Source of the DNA: Roseburia sp. 1XD42-34
GTDB taxonomy: Bacteria; Bacillota; Bacilli; Bacillales; Amphibacillaceae
NCBI RefSeq assembly: GCF_009917385.1
Contig: NZ_QWLJ01000020.1
Location: 1-64,000 of the forward strand
Direction of reading: 5' to 3'
Length of the DNA: 64,000 nt
In this document: piece by piece, positions 19,314-28,516 of the stretch
How the letters are laid out: every line of letters begins with the position of its first letter
How positions within the stretch are numbered: the first letter of the stretch is position 1
Notes under the pieces: generated by a model
Databases searched by the model: none
What the model was told of the DNA's origin: nothing
The model's input: the letters and a program-made list of their open reading frames with translations, nothing else
Program-made: the position numbers and the translations under genes

Positions 19314-19889
19314 ATGTTGAAAAAACAAACTGTTTGGTTATTAACGATGTTAAGTTTAATGATTGTATTAAGTGTTTATTATATGACCTCACCTGATAGT
19401 GAAGATTTAGCTTATATAGACGATGGAAAGGACAATACGAATGAGGACGCGGTTCCTACTGACTCAGAAGCAAACGGTGATGCAGAGGTAGAGGAAATAT
19501 CGAATGTAGGACAAGATGAACTTTTTACGACAATTCGTATGGAATTACAAGATAAGCGCAATATGGAAAAAGAGAGATTAACAGACGTTGTAGCTTCTAG
19601 CTCTGCCAGCGCCGCAGAAAAAGATGAAGCATTACAAGAAATCGATGCACTTGAAGATTTGGCATCGAAAGAAAAGATTTTAGAAGAGACCATTGTTGCT
19701 TCCGCTAATTATGAGGATGTACTTGTACGCTCTGATGATGATAGTGTAACTGTTCAAGTGAAAGTTGAAGAAAATTTACCAAAATCTGAAGCAGTTTCGA
19801 TTATCCAAATGGTAAAAGATGAATTAGGGGATAAAAAAGTCAATGTATCCTACTTACCATCTGAAGTGCCAACCGAAAAAGATAAGTAA
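19314..19889 (+). CDS. spoIIIAH: Stage III sporulation protein AH
   Basis: The mother-cell partner of forespore SpoIIQ. Their outer domains interlock across the two membranes. The protein has 191 residues, shorter than the roughly 218 of B. subtilis, because the acidic linker after the N-terminal membrane helix (about 6-24) is shorter. The C-terminal YscJ-like domain (ASANYEDVLVR...KVNVSYLP) is complete. It is the last gene of the operon and is followed by a terminator. Confidence 0.93.
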   Translation: MLKKQTVWLLTMLSLMIVLSVYYMTSPDSEDLAYIDDGKDNTNEDAVPTDSEANGDAEVEEISNVGQDELFTTIRMELQDKRNMEKERLTDVVASSSASAAEKDEALQEIDALEDLASKEKILEETIVASANYEDVLVRSDDDSVTVQVKVEENLPKSEAVSIIQMVKDELGDKKVNVSYLPSEVPTEKDK

Positions 19890-19895
19890 GGACAT

Positions 19896-19922
19896 GAAAT
19901 CCGGGGCAACTCGGATTTTTTG
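19896..19922 (+). terminator. spoIIIA operon terminator
   Basis: AAATCCG (19897-19903) pairs with CGGATTT (19912-19918) and continues into TTTTTT. Confidence 0.85.
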
Positions 19923-19954
19923 GTTTATCGTATAAGAAAGCATAAAAATTTTGG

Positions 19955-20194
19955 CTTTGGGATAACGATATAACGGAATAGCTACGTCCGGCTTCAGCGC
20001 CCAGCAACTAGGCGACTTTAGAAATGCGCCCTACGATAAGGCCTCAACGGTTCGAGGTTAAGAGGAAGGCCGACTAAAAACGGGCTTGCCGCTCAGGCGT
20101 TGGCATACTCCTGTTGCAAGAGCATGATTCCTAAAACTTTAGTTGATTCGATCCATTCGCTACGCTGCTAAACGGGCGCTCTGCGCCTTTGTTC
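19955..20194 (+). repeat. Family A dispersed repeat, copy A4
   Basis: A full copy with the same left end as A1 (CTTTGGGATAACGATATAAC). The variable hairpin is CTCCTG (20108-20113) / CAAGAG (20117-20122), with one mismatch. The end hairpin GGCGC (20175-20179) / GCGCC (20183-20187) is followed by TTTGTTC. It follows the spoIIIA terminator directly, like A3 after efp. Confidence 0.88.
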
Positions 20195-20295
20195 TATTTA
20201 ATACGCAACGATTTGTTTATCATTGGTTGAGCACCTCCTCCTTTACATGGAAGCTGATCGAAGCTTTGCTTTATCCTCGCTTTCCATTTATAGTT

Positions 20296-20304
20296 TGTTA
20301 TAAT
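20296..20304 (+). promoter_or_regulatory. Extended -10 promoter for accB-accC-yqhY
   Basis: TG-T-TATAAT, with no clear -35 box. The expected start is about 128 bases upstream of accB. The same TG-T-TATAAT string appears before OLE and spo0A. Confidence 0.5.
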
Positions 20305-20438
20305 TATATCGTAGGCAACTCTTCGTCAAGGATCTCTCATAATATACCTTGAAGTTTGTTCACCATTTATCGTAAAATATTAACAGGAGTTATTAGTACC
20401 TAATGATAAATTTAAAAATGAAGGGGTGCCCTAAATAT

Positions 20439-20918
20439 ATGCTAAATGTACAAGAAATACAGGAAATAATAAAGTTAATTGATCAAACATCCATTGAAGA
20501 ATTCAAATATGAAACAAGCGGAGCGTCTATTTCGCTAAAGAAAGCTTCCGCAAATGGACAAGCACAAACAAAAAGCATTCCCGTGCAAACTGTATCTGGA
20601 ACAGAGCAACTGGAAACAGAAAAAACGAGTGAAGACCATATACTAGATTCTGTTCAGGAGGAGCGTACGGTTGCTTTTGACCACGAAATTGTTTCACCAA
20701 TGGTAGGAACGTTTTATGCAGCTCCATCCCCAGAAAAGGAAAACTTTGTATCGATAGGTAGTAAAGTGGATAAATCAACGGTAGTTTGTATCGTTGAGGC
20801 AATGAAGTTATTTAATGAGATTGAAGCTGAAGTTGACGGAGAAATCGTAGAAATATTAGTAGAGAATGGTGAGCTAGTTGAGTATGGACAGCCACTATTT
20901 CGAGTTAGTACAAAGTAA
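20439..20918 (+). CDS. accB: Biotin carboxyl carrier protein of acetyl-CoA carboxylase
   Basis: Carries biotin between the carboxylase (AccC) and the carboxyltransferase in malonyl-CoA synthesis, the first step of fatty acid synthesis. The protein is 159 residues: an N-terminal helix region, a polar linker (about 35-80), and a biotinyl domain with K123 in [12 protein letters not shown]. The start at 20439 has AAGGGGTG upstream. It is 13 bases from accC. Confidence 0.95.
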   Translation: MLNVQEIQEIIKLIDQTSIEEFKYETSGASISLKKASANGQAQTKSIPVQTVSGTEQLETEKTSEDHILDSVQEERTVAFDHEIVSPMVGTFYAAPSPEKENFVSIGSKVDKSTVVCIVEAMKLFNEIEAEVDGEIVEILVENGELVEYGQPLFRVSTK

Positions 20919-20931
20919 GGGGATGTAAAGT

Positions 20932-22293
20932 GTGATAAAAAAACTGTTGATCGCAAACAGAGGGGAGATCGCTGTTCGAATTATTCGGGCTTGTAAAGAA
21001 ATGAATATTGAAACAGTAGCTGTATACTCCCAGGCTGACAGTGAGGCTCTACATGTTCAAATGGCTGATGAAGCCTATTGTATTGGACCAACTCACAGCA
21101 AGGATAGCTATTTAAACTTTACCAACATCATGAGTGTAGCGACGATGACCGGAGTAGACGCTATTCATCCAGGATATGGGTTTTTAGCAGAAAATGCTGA
21201 TTTTGCAGAGATATGCCGTGCCTGTAAGATAACCTTTGTTGGCCCGACTCCAGAGGCTATTCAAAAAATGGGAATTAAAGATGTTGCTCGACAAACGATG
21301 AAAGCTGCAAATGTTCCCATTGTTCCAGGATCTGATGGGATTATTAAAGATGAAGAAGAAGCAAAAGCAATTGCTGATCAAATAGGTTACCCGGTCATCA
21401 TTAAAGCTACTGCAGGTGGTGGCGGGAAAGGAATTAGAGTAGCCCGGACAGAGGAAGAATTAAAAAAAGGGATAGAAGTAACCCAAAAAGAAGCAGAAAC
21501 CTCTTTTGGTAACGCTGGTGTTTATTTGGAAAAGTTTATTGAAGATTTTCGTCATGTGGAGATTCAAGTTCTAGCTGATAAACATGGCAATGTCATCCAT
21601 CTTGGTGAGCGTGATTGCTCGATTCAGCGTCGGCTACAAAAACTAGTAGAAGAAGCGCCGTCTCCGGCAATAACGCCAGATATTCGTAAGAAAATGGGGG
21701 AGGCCTCTGTAAAAGCAGCTAAGGCAGTTAACTATGAAGGGGCTGGTACTATTGAATATATATTTGATCGGAAGACACAGCAATTTTATTTTATGGAAAT
21801 GAATACACGTATTCAGGTAGAGCATCCAGTTACGGAATTAATTACTGGTATTGATCTGATTAAAGAACAGATTAAAATTGCTGACAACGAAGCATTAGCG
21901 TATACACAGGCTGATATTACCCTAGAAGGATGGGCGATTGAGTGTCGAATTAATGCGGAAAATCCGTTTAAGAATTTTATGCCGTCACCTGGAACCATCT
22001 CTATGTACTTGCCGCCTGGAGGACTTGGGGTCCGCGTAGACGCTGCGGTTTATCCTGATTACGGCATACCTCCCTATTACGATTCAATGATTGCCAAATT
22101 GATTACGTATGGTAAGACTAGGGAAGAAGCAATTCATCGTATGAAACGAGCTTTGGATGAATTTATTGTGGAAGGTGTTCATACAACGATTCCATTTCAT
22201 CAACAGATAATGGAACATCCCGTATTTATAAACGGTGACTTTAATACAAAATTTCTTGAAGAAAATCCGATAGTCCAAGATAAAGCTGAATAA
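20932..22293 (+). CDS. accC: Biotin carboxylase subunit of acetyl-CoA carboxylase
   Basis: An ATP-grasp enzyme that carboxylates the biotin on AccB using bicarbonate and ATP. The protein is 453 residues. The N-terminal block [16 protein letters not shown], the ATP loop [11 protein letters not shown], and [15 protein letters not shown] are all intact. It begins with GTG at 20932, preceded by AAGGGGATG. The carboxyltransferase genes accA and accD lie elsewhere. Confidence 0.97.
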   Translation: MIKKLLIANRGEIAVRIIRACKEMNIETVAVYSQADSEALHVQMADEAYCIGPTHSKDSYLNFTNIMSVATMTGVDAIHPGYGFLAENADFAEICRACKITFVGPTPEAIQKMGIKDVARQTMKAANVPIVPGSDGIIKDEEEAKAIADQIGYPVIIKATAGGGGKGIRVARTEEELKKGIEVTQKEAETSFGNAGVYLEKFIEDFRHVEIQVLADKHGNVIHLGERDCSIQRRLQKLVEEAPSPAITPDIRKKMGEASVKAAKAVNYEGAGTIEYIFDRKTQQFYFMEMNTRIQVEHPVTELITGIDLIKEQIKIADNEALAYTQADITLEGWAIECRINAENPFKNFMPSPGTISMYLPPGGLGVRVDAAVYPDYGIPPYYDSMIAKLITYGKTREEAIHRMKRALDEFIVEGVHTTIPFHQQIMEHPVFINGDFNTKFLEENPIVQDKAE

Positions 22294-22314
22294 AATGAAT
22301 AAAGGAGTGAGCAT

Positions 22315-22707
22315 ATGAGTGAACAACCATTACTAAACGTAAGTGATGACAATTTAGGTAAAGTTGAAATTGCCCCGGAAGTCATTGAAGTCATTGCAGG
22401 TCTAGCGGCATCGGAAGTGGATGGTCTTTATGCAATGCGAGGGAATTTTGCTTCTGGTGTAGTTGAACGATTTGGAAAAAAGTCTCATAGTAAAGGGGTA
22501 AAAGTGGAGTTAACCGATAATGGAATTGTGATTGATTTATACGTAATTCTACATTTTGGGGTTTCAATCCCAAACGTCGCCCAAATGCTTCAGTCCAATA
22601 TTAGGCAAACGTTAAAAAATATGACCGCTTTAGAAATTGATGAGATTAATGTTCACGTTGTGGGAATTCAAATGGATGCTACAGAAGAAGGGTTAGAAAA
22701 TAATTAG
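22315..22707 (+). CDS. yqhY: Asp23/Gls24 family protein YqhY
   Basis: A 130-residue cytoplasmic protein of the Asp23/Gls24 (DUF322) family. It has the typical VIEVIAGLAASEVDGLYAM start of the domain and the end INVHVVGIQMD. It is conserved as the third gene of the accB-accC operon in Bacillaceae. In B. subtilis its loss disturbs acetyl-CoA carboxylase activity, so a link to fatty acid synthesis control is likely. It ends before a strong hairpin. Confidence 0.9.
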   Translation: MSEQPLLNVSDDNLGKVEIAPEVIEVIAGLAASEVDGLYAMRGNFASGVVERFGKKSHSKGVKVELTDNGIVIDLYVILHFGVSIPNVAQMLQSNIRQTLKNMTALEIDEINVHVVGIQMDATEEGLENN

Positions 22708-22761
22708 TCAGTTAGCTTCGAGTTAAGGCATATAGACGTTAGCATAACTTTAAGGAAGAAA

Positions 22762-22806
22762 GCCTTTCATGTGGAAACTACCTATTCTCATGAAAGGCAT
22801 TTTCTT
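22762..22806 (+). terminator. acc operon terminator
   Basis: GCCTTTCATG (22762-22771) pairs perfectly with CATGAAAGGC (22789-22798), followed by ATTTTCTTTTTC. Confidence 0.85.
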
Positions 22807-22998
22807 TTTCATTCTATATAAAGAAGTAAGCAAAGATAAAAGCTCGCGGCATATGGGTATGCTAGAACATAATTCTAGATAAAAGAACGGCTGTTACGAT
22901 AAGCTATTTAGTGCAACAGAAAAAATGGTTGATTGTAGCGTTGCTGTTGGAATCGTGTTATGATTTTGGAAGAGATGAACTAAAGGAGTTAGTAAGGA

Positions 22999-23379
22999 AT
23001 GAATAGACATGAAGCTAGAAAAAAGGCATTGCAAATTTTATTTTCTCTCGACATTAATGATATGCAACCCATCCATGAAATGGAGCATTTAGACGAACAC
23101 GTAAAGAAGGATGCCTTTTTAAATATGCTTGTTAATGGTGTAGTGCATTACAAAGCGGAAATTGATGCAATGATCAGTGCAAAACTAAAGAATTGGAGCT
23201 TGGATCGAATCGCTTCTGTAGAAAAAGCAATTCTCCGTATTGCAGTATATGAAATGCAGTATGTAGACGATATTCCTATAAGTGTTTCTATCAACGAAGC
23301 AATTGAATTAGCCAATACGTTTGGAGATGAACAATCCGGGAAATTTATAAATGGTGTTTTATCACGCATAAATGAATAG
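22999..23379 (+). CDS. nusB: Transcription antitermination factor NusB
   Basis: An all-helical RNA-binding factor that acts with NusE (S10) in rRNA antitermination. The protein is 126 residues. It opens [18 protein letters not shown] and contains the conserved helix [33 protein letters not shown] lies upstream. In many Bacillaceae it is joined to folD; here 530 bases with repeat B1 separate them. Confidence 0.95.
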   Translation: MNRHEARKKALQILFSLDINDMQPIHEMEHLDEHVKKDAFLNMLVNGVVHYKAEIDAMISAKLKNWSLDRIASVEKAILRIAVYEMQYVDDIPISVSINEAIELANTFGDEQSGKFINGVLSRINE

Positions 23380-23912
23380 TGTCACTTTCTATAGCCAGCT
23401 ATACAGCATAAACGAAACCATCATACATAAATATGTGCCTGTTTAAAGCAGGAAAACTTATTGCTGATCGATCTTTCTTTCCATGGATGAGCAAAGGTTA
23501 GAAGAATGGTTCAGCTGTATTTGTTCACTTCCTTTTGACAAACTATGCCTGAGGTAAGTCTTTTTCAAAGTCACCTAGCACCACTCAAATTACTTCACGG
23601 AGATATTAATTTTTTCCCGCATATAAGGTGCTGTAAAAGGTGTTGTAAGACTTTCACTTCAGGATTAGTATAATCTTGTAATGCTACAAATCTAAGAGGG
23701 AGATAACAGCACTTTCATAAGCGGCCTTTACAGTATTAACAATCAGTGAAGGGATGAATGAAAATACCCTCCATTGACTGAAGATACACTTTATGAAGAG
23801 TTTGTCAAGGTAAACAAATGAACGGTAAAGTCCAATCACGGTGTCTATATATTACTGGATTGGAAAATAACTGGAGCTTTCATGTAAGTTAAAACTGAAG
23901 GGGGTACTTAAA
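23380..23912. other. Intergenic region holding repeat B1
   Basis: No gene is seen in 533 bases. The right part (23611-23796) is a family B repeat. The rest shows no clear promoter. Confidence 0.6.
23611..23796 (+). repeat. Family B dispersed repeat, copy B1
   Basis: One of four copies (B1, B2 31671-31815, B3 53921-54078, B4 55398-55575). Shared order: CCCG.ATATAAGGTGCTGT, a block with CCCACTTCA or similar, AA.TCTAAG, AGATAACAGCACCTAAAT, a GCCTTTA block, AACCATCAG, a terminator-like hairpin, then TGAAG.T.CACTTTAT. In B1, GGTGCTGT (23627-23634) pairs with ACAGCAC (23706-23712). GTGAAGGG (23746-23753) pairs with CCCTCCAT (23767-23774) with one mismatch. No coding potential. Confidence 0.75.
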
Positions 23913-24773
23913 TTGCCAGCAGAAATCATAGATGGAAAAGCGTTGTCTTTCAAGTTAAAGGAGAAAATGAAGCAGGAAGTAGCTGATTTAAAAACAGTTG
24001 GTATCCATCCCCAACTTACTGTAGTACTTGTTGGAGATCATCCTGCTTCTAGGTCCTATGTGAATGGGAAGAAAAAAGCTTGCGACGAAACAGGAATAGG
24101 TTCCCGAATTATTGAATTACCGAAAACGGTTAGCGAATCGGAACTTCTCGACCATATACATACACTAAATAACGATCCTCAAGTACATGGAATATTAGTT
24201 CAGTTGCCACTTCCTGACCATATAAGTGAGCAACTGGTGATTGAAACTATATCCCCTGAAAAAGATGTAGATGGATTTCATCCAGTGAGTATTGGAAGAA
24301 TGATGACAGGAATGGATACATTTTTATCTTGTACGCCATATGGCATCATAACTATGTTACGCTCAAAAAATATTCCGGTGGAAGGAAAGCATGCTGTTGT
24401 GATTGGCAGAAGTAATATTGTAGGTAAACCAGTAGCGCAATTGCTCATGAATGAAAATGCGACTGTAACAACCTGTCATTCTAAAACCAAGCAGCTTCAT
24501 CAGTATACCCAAACAGCTGATATTCTTGTGGTGGCTGTAGGAAAAGCCCATGCTATTGATGCAAGCTATATTAAAGAAGGGGCAACAGTGATAGATGTGG
24601 GAATTAACCGCCTAGAAGATGGATCATTAACAGGAGATGTGGATTTCCAATCGGTAAAGGAAAAAGCTGCGTATCTAACTCCGGTACCTCGCGGAGTAGG
24701 GCCAATGACCATAACCATGCTATTAAAAAACACGATAAAAGCTGCAAAAGGGCTTGAGAACCGTGAAGGATAA
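23913..24773 (+). CDS. folD: Methylenetetrahydrofolate dehydrogenase / cyclohydrolase
   Basis: A bifunctional enzyme that interconverts 5,10-methylene-, methenyl- and 10-formyl-tetrahydrofolate with NADP, feeding purine and formyl-Met synthesis. The protein is 286 residues. The catalytic motif [17 protein letters not shown] has Y49 and K53; [14 protein letters not shown] is the nucleotide-binding turn. It starts with TTG at 23913 behind GAAGGGGG. It overlaps xseA by 11 bases and begins the folD-xseA-xseB-ispA set. Confidence 0.96.
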   Translation: MPAEIIDGKALSFKLKEKMKQEVADLKTVGIHPQLTVVLVGDHPASRSYVNGKKKACDETGIGSRIIELPKTVSESELLDHIHTLNNDPQVHGILVQLPLPDHISEQLVIETISPEKDVDGFHPVSIGRMMTGMDTFLSCTPYGIITMLRSKNIPVEGKHAVVIGRSNIVGKPVAQLLMNENATVTTCHSKTKQLHQYTQTADILVVAVGKAHAIDASYIKEGATVIDVGINRLEDGSLTGDVDFQSVKEKAAYLTPVPRGVGPMTITMLLKNTIKAAKGLENREG

Positions 24774-26115
24774 TTATTTAACTGTTACAGCATTAACGAG
24801 GTACATTAAACGAAAAATGGACACAGACCCACATTTACGCCAAGTATGGCTACGTGGTGAAATATCGAACTTCAAACACCATTCCAGAGGGCATATGTAC
24901 TTAACCATTAAAGATGATCACTCGCGGATTCAGGCGGTTATGTTTGCAGGAAATAATCGAATGCTAAAGTTCATTCCAGAAAACGGTATGAATGTATTGA
25001 TAAAAGGGGAAATTAGCATCTTTGAAGCTTATGGACAGTATCAGCTTTATATTCAGCACATGGAGCCGGATGGAATTGGCGCATTGTATGTAGCTTATGA
25101 GCAGTTGAAAGAAAAGCTGCAACAGCAAGGGTACTTTGACGAGAAATACAAACAAGAGATCCCTCATTTACCAAACAAAATTGGTATCATCACTTCACCA
25201 ACAGGGGCGGCTGTAAAGGACATTATAACTACAATTAAACGTCGTTATCCCATTGTAGATTTGATCATTTTACCAGTATTAGTGCAGGGTGAAGCAGGTG
25301 CAAGCTCGATTAAACAGGCGATTGAAACAGCAAATGAAATCGGTGACTTTGATTTGCTGATTGTTGGTAGAGGTGGAGGTTCTATTGAAGAATTGTGGAG
25401 TTTTAACGAAGAAATCGTAGCAAAGGCTATTTTTGAGTCAACCATCCCCATTATTTCTGCAGTTGGACATGAAACGGATACAACCATCAGTGATTATGTC
25501 GCAGATTTACGTGCTCCCACACCAACAGGGGCTGCTGAAATGGCTGTTCCATCGAGGGAAGAGCTAATAGAGAAAATTGAAACGCTAAAACGGATAGCGA
25601 TGAAAGATATGCAAGAAAAACTTAATCAGCAACGACAGCATTTGTCCAGACTAAAACAGGCTTACGCTTTTCGTTATCCACATCAATTGCTAAAACAAAA
25701 AGAACAAGAACTGGATGCCAACATGGAGCAATTGAAAAAGGGTATCATAGCAAAATTGGCAGAAAGCCAACAGCGTTATCAGTATTTACGCGCCCGTTTT
25801 ATCGTCCAGCAGCCAGGAAAGCAAATAGAAAGAGCGAAGCAGCAGCTTCAACAGTTCATAAAGCAACAGCATGTATTGATGAAACAATTACATACAGAAA
25901 AGGTTCGCTCGCTTCATAATGAAATGAATAAATTAAGTTTGCTTAACCCATTAGAAATTATGAAAAGAGGTTTTTCCATCCCTTATACAAATTCAGGGCA
26001 AATTATAAAATCTGTACATGCTGTTGAACGAGGGGATAGAATTTCATTACGCGTTCCAGATGGACAGCTTAGGTGTCAGATTACAGAAGTGGAGGAGGAG
26101 AAACGAAATGGCTGA
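24763..26115 (+). CDS. xseA: Exodeoxyribonuclease VII large subunit
   Basis: Catalytic subunit of the single-strand nuclease Exo VII. The protein is 450 residues: an N-terminal OB-fold ([20 protein letters not shown], about 27-46), the catalytic domain with [16 protein letters not shown], and a long coiled-coil tail (about 260-400). I start it at GTG 24763, with AAAAGGG ten bases upstream inside folD; a TTG at 24754 is in frame. The 3' end overlaps xseB by eight bases. Confidence 0.94.
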   Translation: MKDNYLTVTALTRYIKRKMDTDPHLRQVWLRGEISNFKHHSRGHMYLTIKDDHSRIQAVMFAGNNRMLKFIPENGMNVLIKGEISIFEAYGQYQLYIQHMEPDGIGALYVAYEQLKEKLQQQGYFDEKYKQEIPHLPNKIGIITSPTGAAVKDIITTIKRRYPIVDLIILPVLVQGEAGASSIKQAIETANEIGDFDLLIVGRGGGSIEELWSFNEEIVAKAIFESTIPIISAVGHETDTTISDYVADLRAPTPTGAAEMAVPSREELIEKIETLKRIAMKDMQEKLNQQRQHLSRLKQAYAFRYPHQLLKQKEQELDANMEQLKKGIIAKLAESQQRYQYLRARFIVQQPGKQIERAKQQLQQFIKQQHVLMKQLHTEKVRSLHNEMNKLSLLNPLEIMKRGFSIPYTNSGQIIKSVHAVERGDRISLRVPDGQLRCQITEVEEEKRNG

Positions 26116-26338
26116 GAAGGAATTGACTTTTGAAGAAGCAATGCAGCAACTGGAGCAAGTTGTAGAAAAATTAGAAACGGGGGATGTCCCTTTAGAAAAA
26201 GCAATTACCTATTATCAAGATGGAATGAAGCTATCTAAGCTATGTACGGAAAAATTAAACCAAGCGGAAGAAAAAATGACAAAAATTATGAATGAGCAGG
26301 GAGATTTGGAACCATTCCCGATGCAGGAGGAAGCATAA
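26108..26338 (+). CDS. xseB: Exodeoxyribonuclease VII small subunit
   Basis: The small, helical partner that binds the coiled-coil of XseA. It has 76 residues and carries the family pattern [18 protein letters not shown] followed by [22 protein letters not shown] lies upstream of the ATG at 26108. Translation is coupled to xseA, and ispA follows within three bases. Confidence 0.94.
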   Translation: MAEKELTFEEAMQQLEQVVEKLETGDVPLEKAITYYQDGMKLSKLCTEKLNQAEEKMTKIMNEQGDLEPFPMQEEA

Positions 26339-26340
26339 TT

Positions 26341-27225
26341 GTGGAGATGACAATGAAGCAGTACTTAGAAGAAAAGAAACAATTAATGGATCGTACGCTA
26401 CAAAATTATGTCCAAAGATTACAAATCCCTCCCGCGTTGAAGGAGTCCATGCTTTATTCATTAGAAGCTGGCGGGAAACGATTACGTCCAATCTTATTAA
26501 TGGCAAGCTATGAAGCATTTAATTTGGACATAGCAGTTACTTTAAGCTCAGCTGCTGCACTGGAAATGATTCATACGTATTCTTTAATCCATGATGATTT
26601 GCCAGCAATGGATGATGACGATTATCGCCGAGGTAAACTTACAAATCATAAAGCTTTTAATGAGGCGACAGCGATATTGGCTGGAGATGCTTTATTGACG
26701 TACAGCTTTGAATTAATTAGTAAAGATGAAAAACTAACCCCAGTACAAAAAGCAGTTTTAATGGCATTATTAGCTGAGACGAGCGGTCCGAAGGGAATGG
26801 TTGCAGGCCAAATCTTAGATATGGCCGCAGAAGACAAGACGATTTCCTTAAAAGAGCTAGAGCAAGTGCATGCGTTAAAAACAGGTGAATTGCTTCGTTT
26901 TGCCGTGTTTGCAGGTGCATATCTTGGAGGAGCAACAAAGGAACAATTAAACGCATTGGAAACATTCGCTTTTTATTTGGGACTCATTTTTCAAGTGCAG
27001 GATGATATACTAGATGTAACCGGCGACCAAGCAAAACTTGGAAAACCTGTAGGCAGTGATGTGCTAAATTTAAAAAGCACGTATCCAAAATTGCTTGGTT
27101 TAGATGGGGCAATGGAACAGAAAGAATGGTATGTATTGAAGGCGAAAGAAGCGCTTGAAAAGGCTGATGTTGCAAATTCCGAGTTGATGGATTTAACCGT
27201 TTATTTTAGTCAAAGAGATCATTAA
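26341..27225 (+). CDS. ispA: Farnesyl diphosphate synthase (polyprenyl synthetase)
   Basis: Condenses isopentenyl diphosphate with dimethylallyl and geranyl diphosphate to give farnesyl diphosphate. The protein is 294 residues. Both aspartate-rich motifs are present: DDLPAMD at 85-91 and DDILD at 221-225, plus the basic GGKRLRP at 44-50. It starts with GTG at 26341, with AGGAGG ten bases upstream. In B. subtilis dxs follows; here the OLE RNA and oapA follow. Confidence 0.95.
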   Translation: MEMTMKQYLEEKKQLMDRTLQNYVQRLQIPPALKESMLYSLEAGGKRLRPILLMASYEAFNLDIAVTLSSAAALEMIHTYSLIHDDLPAMDDDDYRRGKLTNHKAFNEATAILAGDALLTYSFELISKDEKLTPVQKAVLMALLAETSGPKGMVAGQILDMAAEDKTISLKELEQVHALKTGELLRFAVFAGAYLGGATKEQLNALETFAFYLGLIFQVQDDILDVTGDQAKLGKPVGSDVLNLKSTYPKLLGLDGAMEQKEWYVLKAKEALEKADVANSELMDLTVYFSQRDH

Positions 27226-27250
27226 TTCCGTAGTTTTTTAATAAAAAATA

Positions 27251-27259
27251 TGTTATAAT
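27251..27259 (+). promoter_or_regulatory. Candidate promoter in front of OLE RNA
   Basis: TG-T-TATAAT, an extended -10 element, ends 12 bases before the 5' stem of the OLE RNA. The -35 region is poor. OLE RNA could also be cut from read-through of the ispA operon. Confidence 0.45.
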
Positions 27260-27261
27260 CG

Positions 27262-27876
27262 AATTAGGATAGGAATGGTGCAGTATTCTAGTCAGTTCTC
27301 CGTACCTGAAGGCGGGCCTAAAAATTCGCCAAAGGGCACATCGATGAAGTTCCTTGTGCAGGCTTGAGGCGCCCAGCCTTGGGTCTGTGCTGGGAGTTAA
27401 GGTTATCGGGCGATCCACAAAGGCATGTGGGCGTTGACCCGATTTCCGCGGAGGCCCATCTCTGTAGTAACAACTAAGCCTAGTTGTCATTATGGAATGG
27501 GGTATGAACCTGCAGTATACGGTAAGGGACACCTAATATGCAGCGTAGCCTGCCTTGAGTGGTGACTGAGGGGATTAGAGTTATCAATAATAAATTAGAT
27601 GGCCACTAATTTGTTATTGCCATCTCTATGAAATCAGCACTGCAAAAGAGGCTAGGGGACGGTTAAGAACTGTTGAGGAAATCTCCTAGACTGTTCATTC
27701 GACGTTTAAAAGGGATTATAGTGTGGACTAAGTGGTAATCCAGTCTAGCTCTTGGCGACAAAGCTAAGATGGTTTTAAAGGGGAACCGCCCATGTGGCAA
27801 CACGGGGTAGCCATCTGGGAAAACCTACTGGACCTAAGCCGCAGTTTTTACCTTTTAAACGACCATTCCTTTGTAC
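27262..27876 (+). ncRNA. ole: OLE RNA (ornate, large, extremophilic)
   Basis: A non-coding stretch of about 610 bases, GC-richer than its surroundings, between ispA and oapA. Its length, its place directly before an OapA gene, and segments such as AAGTTCCTTGTGCAGGC and GCGCCCAGCC identify it as OLE RNA. The ends close as a perfect stem: GGAATGGT (27272-27279) with ACCATTCC (27862-27869). In Bacillus halodurans OLE RNA forms a membrane ribonucleoprotein with OapA, OapB and OapC and matters for cold, alcohol and magnesium stress. Its molecular role is still open. An open frame on the minus strand across it is spurious. Confidence 0.93.
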
Positions 27877-27920
27877 ATAATAAGTTACGTATAACACGTT
27901 TTTAAATAATGGGGTATGAA

Positions 27921-28496
27921 ATGAAATCACATGTAAAACGATCGATTAAATTTAGTTTAACTATTGCCGTTATCACTTTTGTGTTAGCGGCTATTTTTTC
28001 AGTTGTATCTTCTTCTATTTTAGGCGGAGTTGCCTGGTTTATCGGCTTATTCATTGTGCTTGTCATCGTTTTGGTTGGAGTTGCTTTTGATATGCTAGGA
28101 ATCGCTTCTACAGCGGCACAAGAAGCTCCCTTTCATGCGATGGCTGCAGAGAAAGTGACCGGAGCAAAAGAGGCGGTTATTATTATTCGAAATGCAGATC
28201 GATTTGCCAGCTTTTGTAACGATGTAATTGGGGATATATCTGGAATTGTAAGTGGTACAGCTTCAGCTATAGTAGTACTTCAAATCGCAAATTTGTTAGG
28301 TTATGGAGAAGGATCATCCGTGCAAATTTTTATTTCGGTGGTATTGACAAGCGTTGTCGCTGCACTTACAGTTGGTGGCAAAGCATTAGGTAAATATTTT
28401 GCCATTAATGCTTCCACGAAAATTATTTTTTTTGCAGGAAAAATTATCTCCATTATGGAAAATAGATTAAAAATAAAAGTATTGCCTAAAAATTAA
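27921..28496 (+). CDS. oapA: OLE-associated protein A
   Basis: The membrane partner that holds OLE RNA at the cell membrane. The protein is 191 residues with two strong N-terminal helices (about 10-58), a basic or polar middle (EKVTGAKEAVIIIRNADRF) and two more hydrophobic segments (about 105-155). The N-terminal half resembles DUF21-type metal transporter domains, an impression to be checked. I chose the ATG at 27921 because GGGG lies seven bases upstream; an ATG at 27909 is in frame. It directly follows the RNA, as in all known OLE loci. Confidence 0.88.
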   Translation: MKSHVKRSIKFSLTIAVITFVLAAIFSVVSSSILGGVAWFIGLFIVLVIVLVGVAFDMLGIASTAAQEAPFHAMAAEKVTGAKEAVIIIRNADRFASFCNDVIGDISGIVSGTASAIVVLQIANLLGYGEGSSVQIFISVVLTSVVAALTVGGKALGKYFAINASTKIIFFAGKIISIMENRLKIKVLPKN

Positions 28497-28516
28497 TAAA
28501 AGAAGGACTTACCCTA

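Noticed and set aside
20143-20352. Open frame of 69 codons before accB
   Set aside because: It begins inside repeat A4 and resembles the false frame in A1; it has no ribosome binding site.
27206-27532. 108-codon minus-strand frame
   Set aside because: It lies in the OLE RNA; its codons reflect RNA structure, not a protein.
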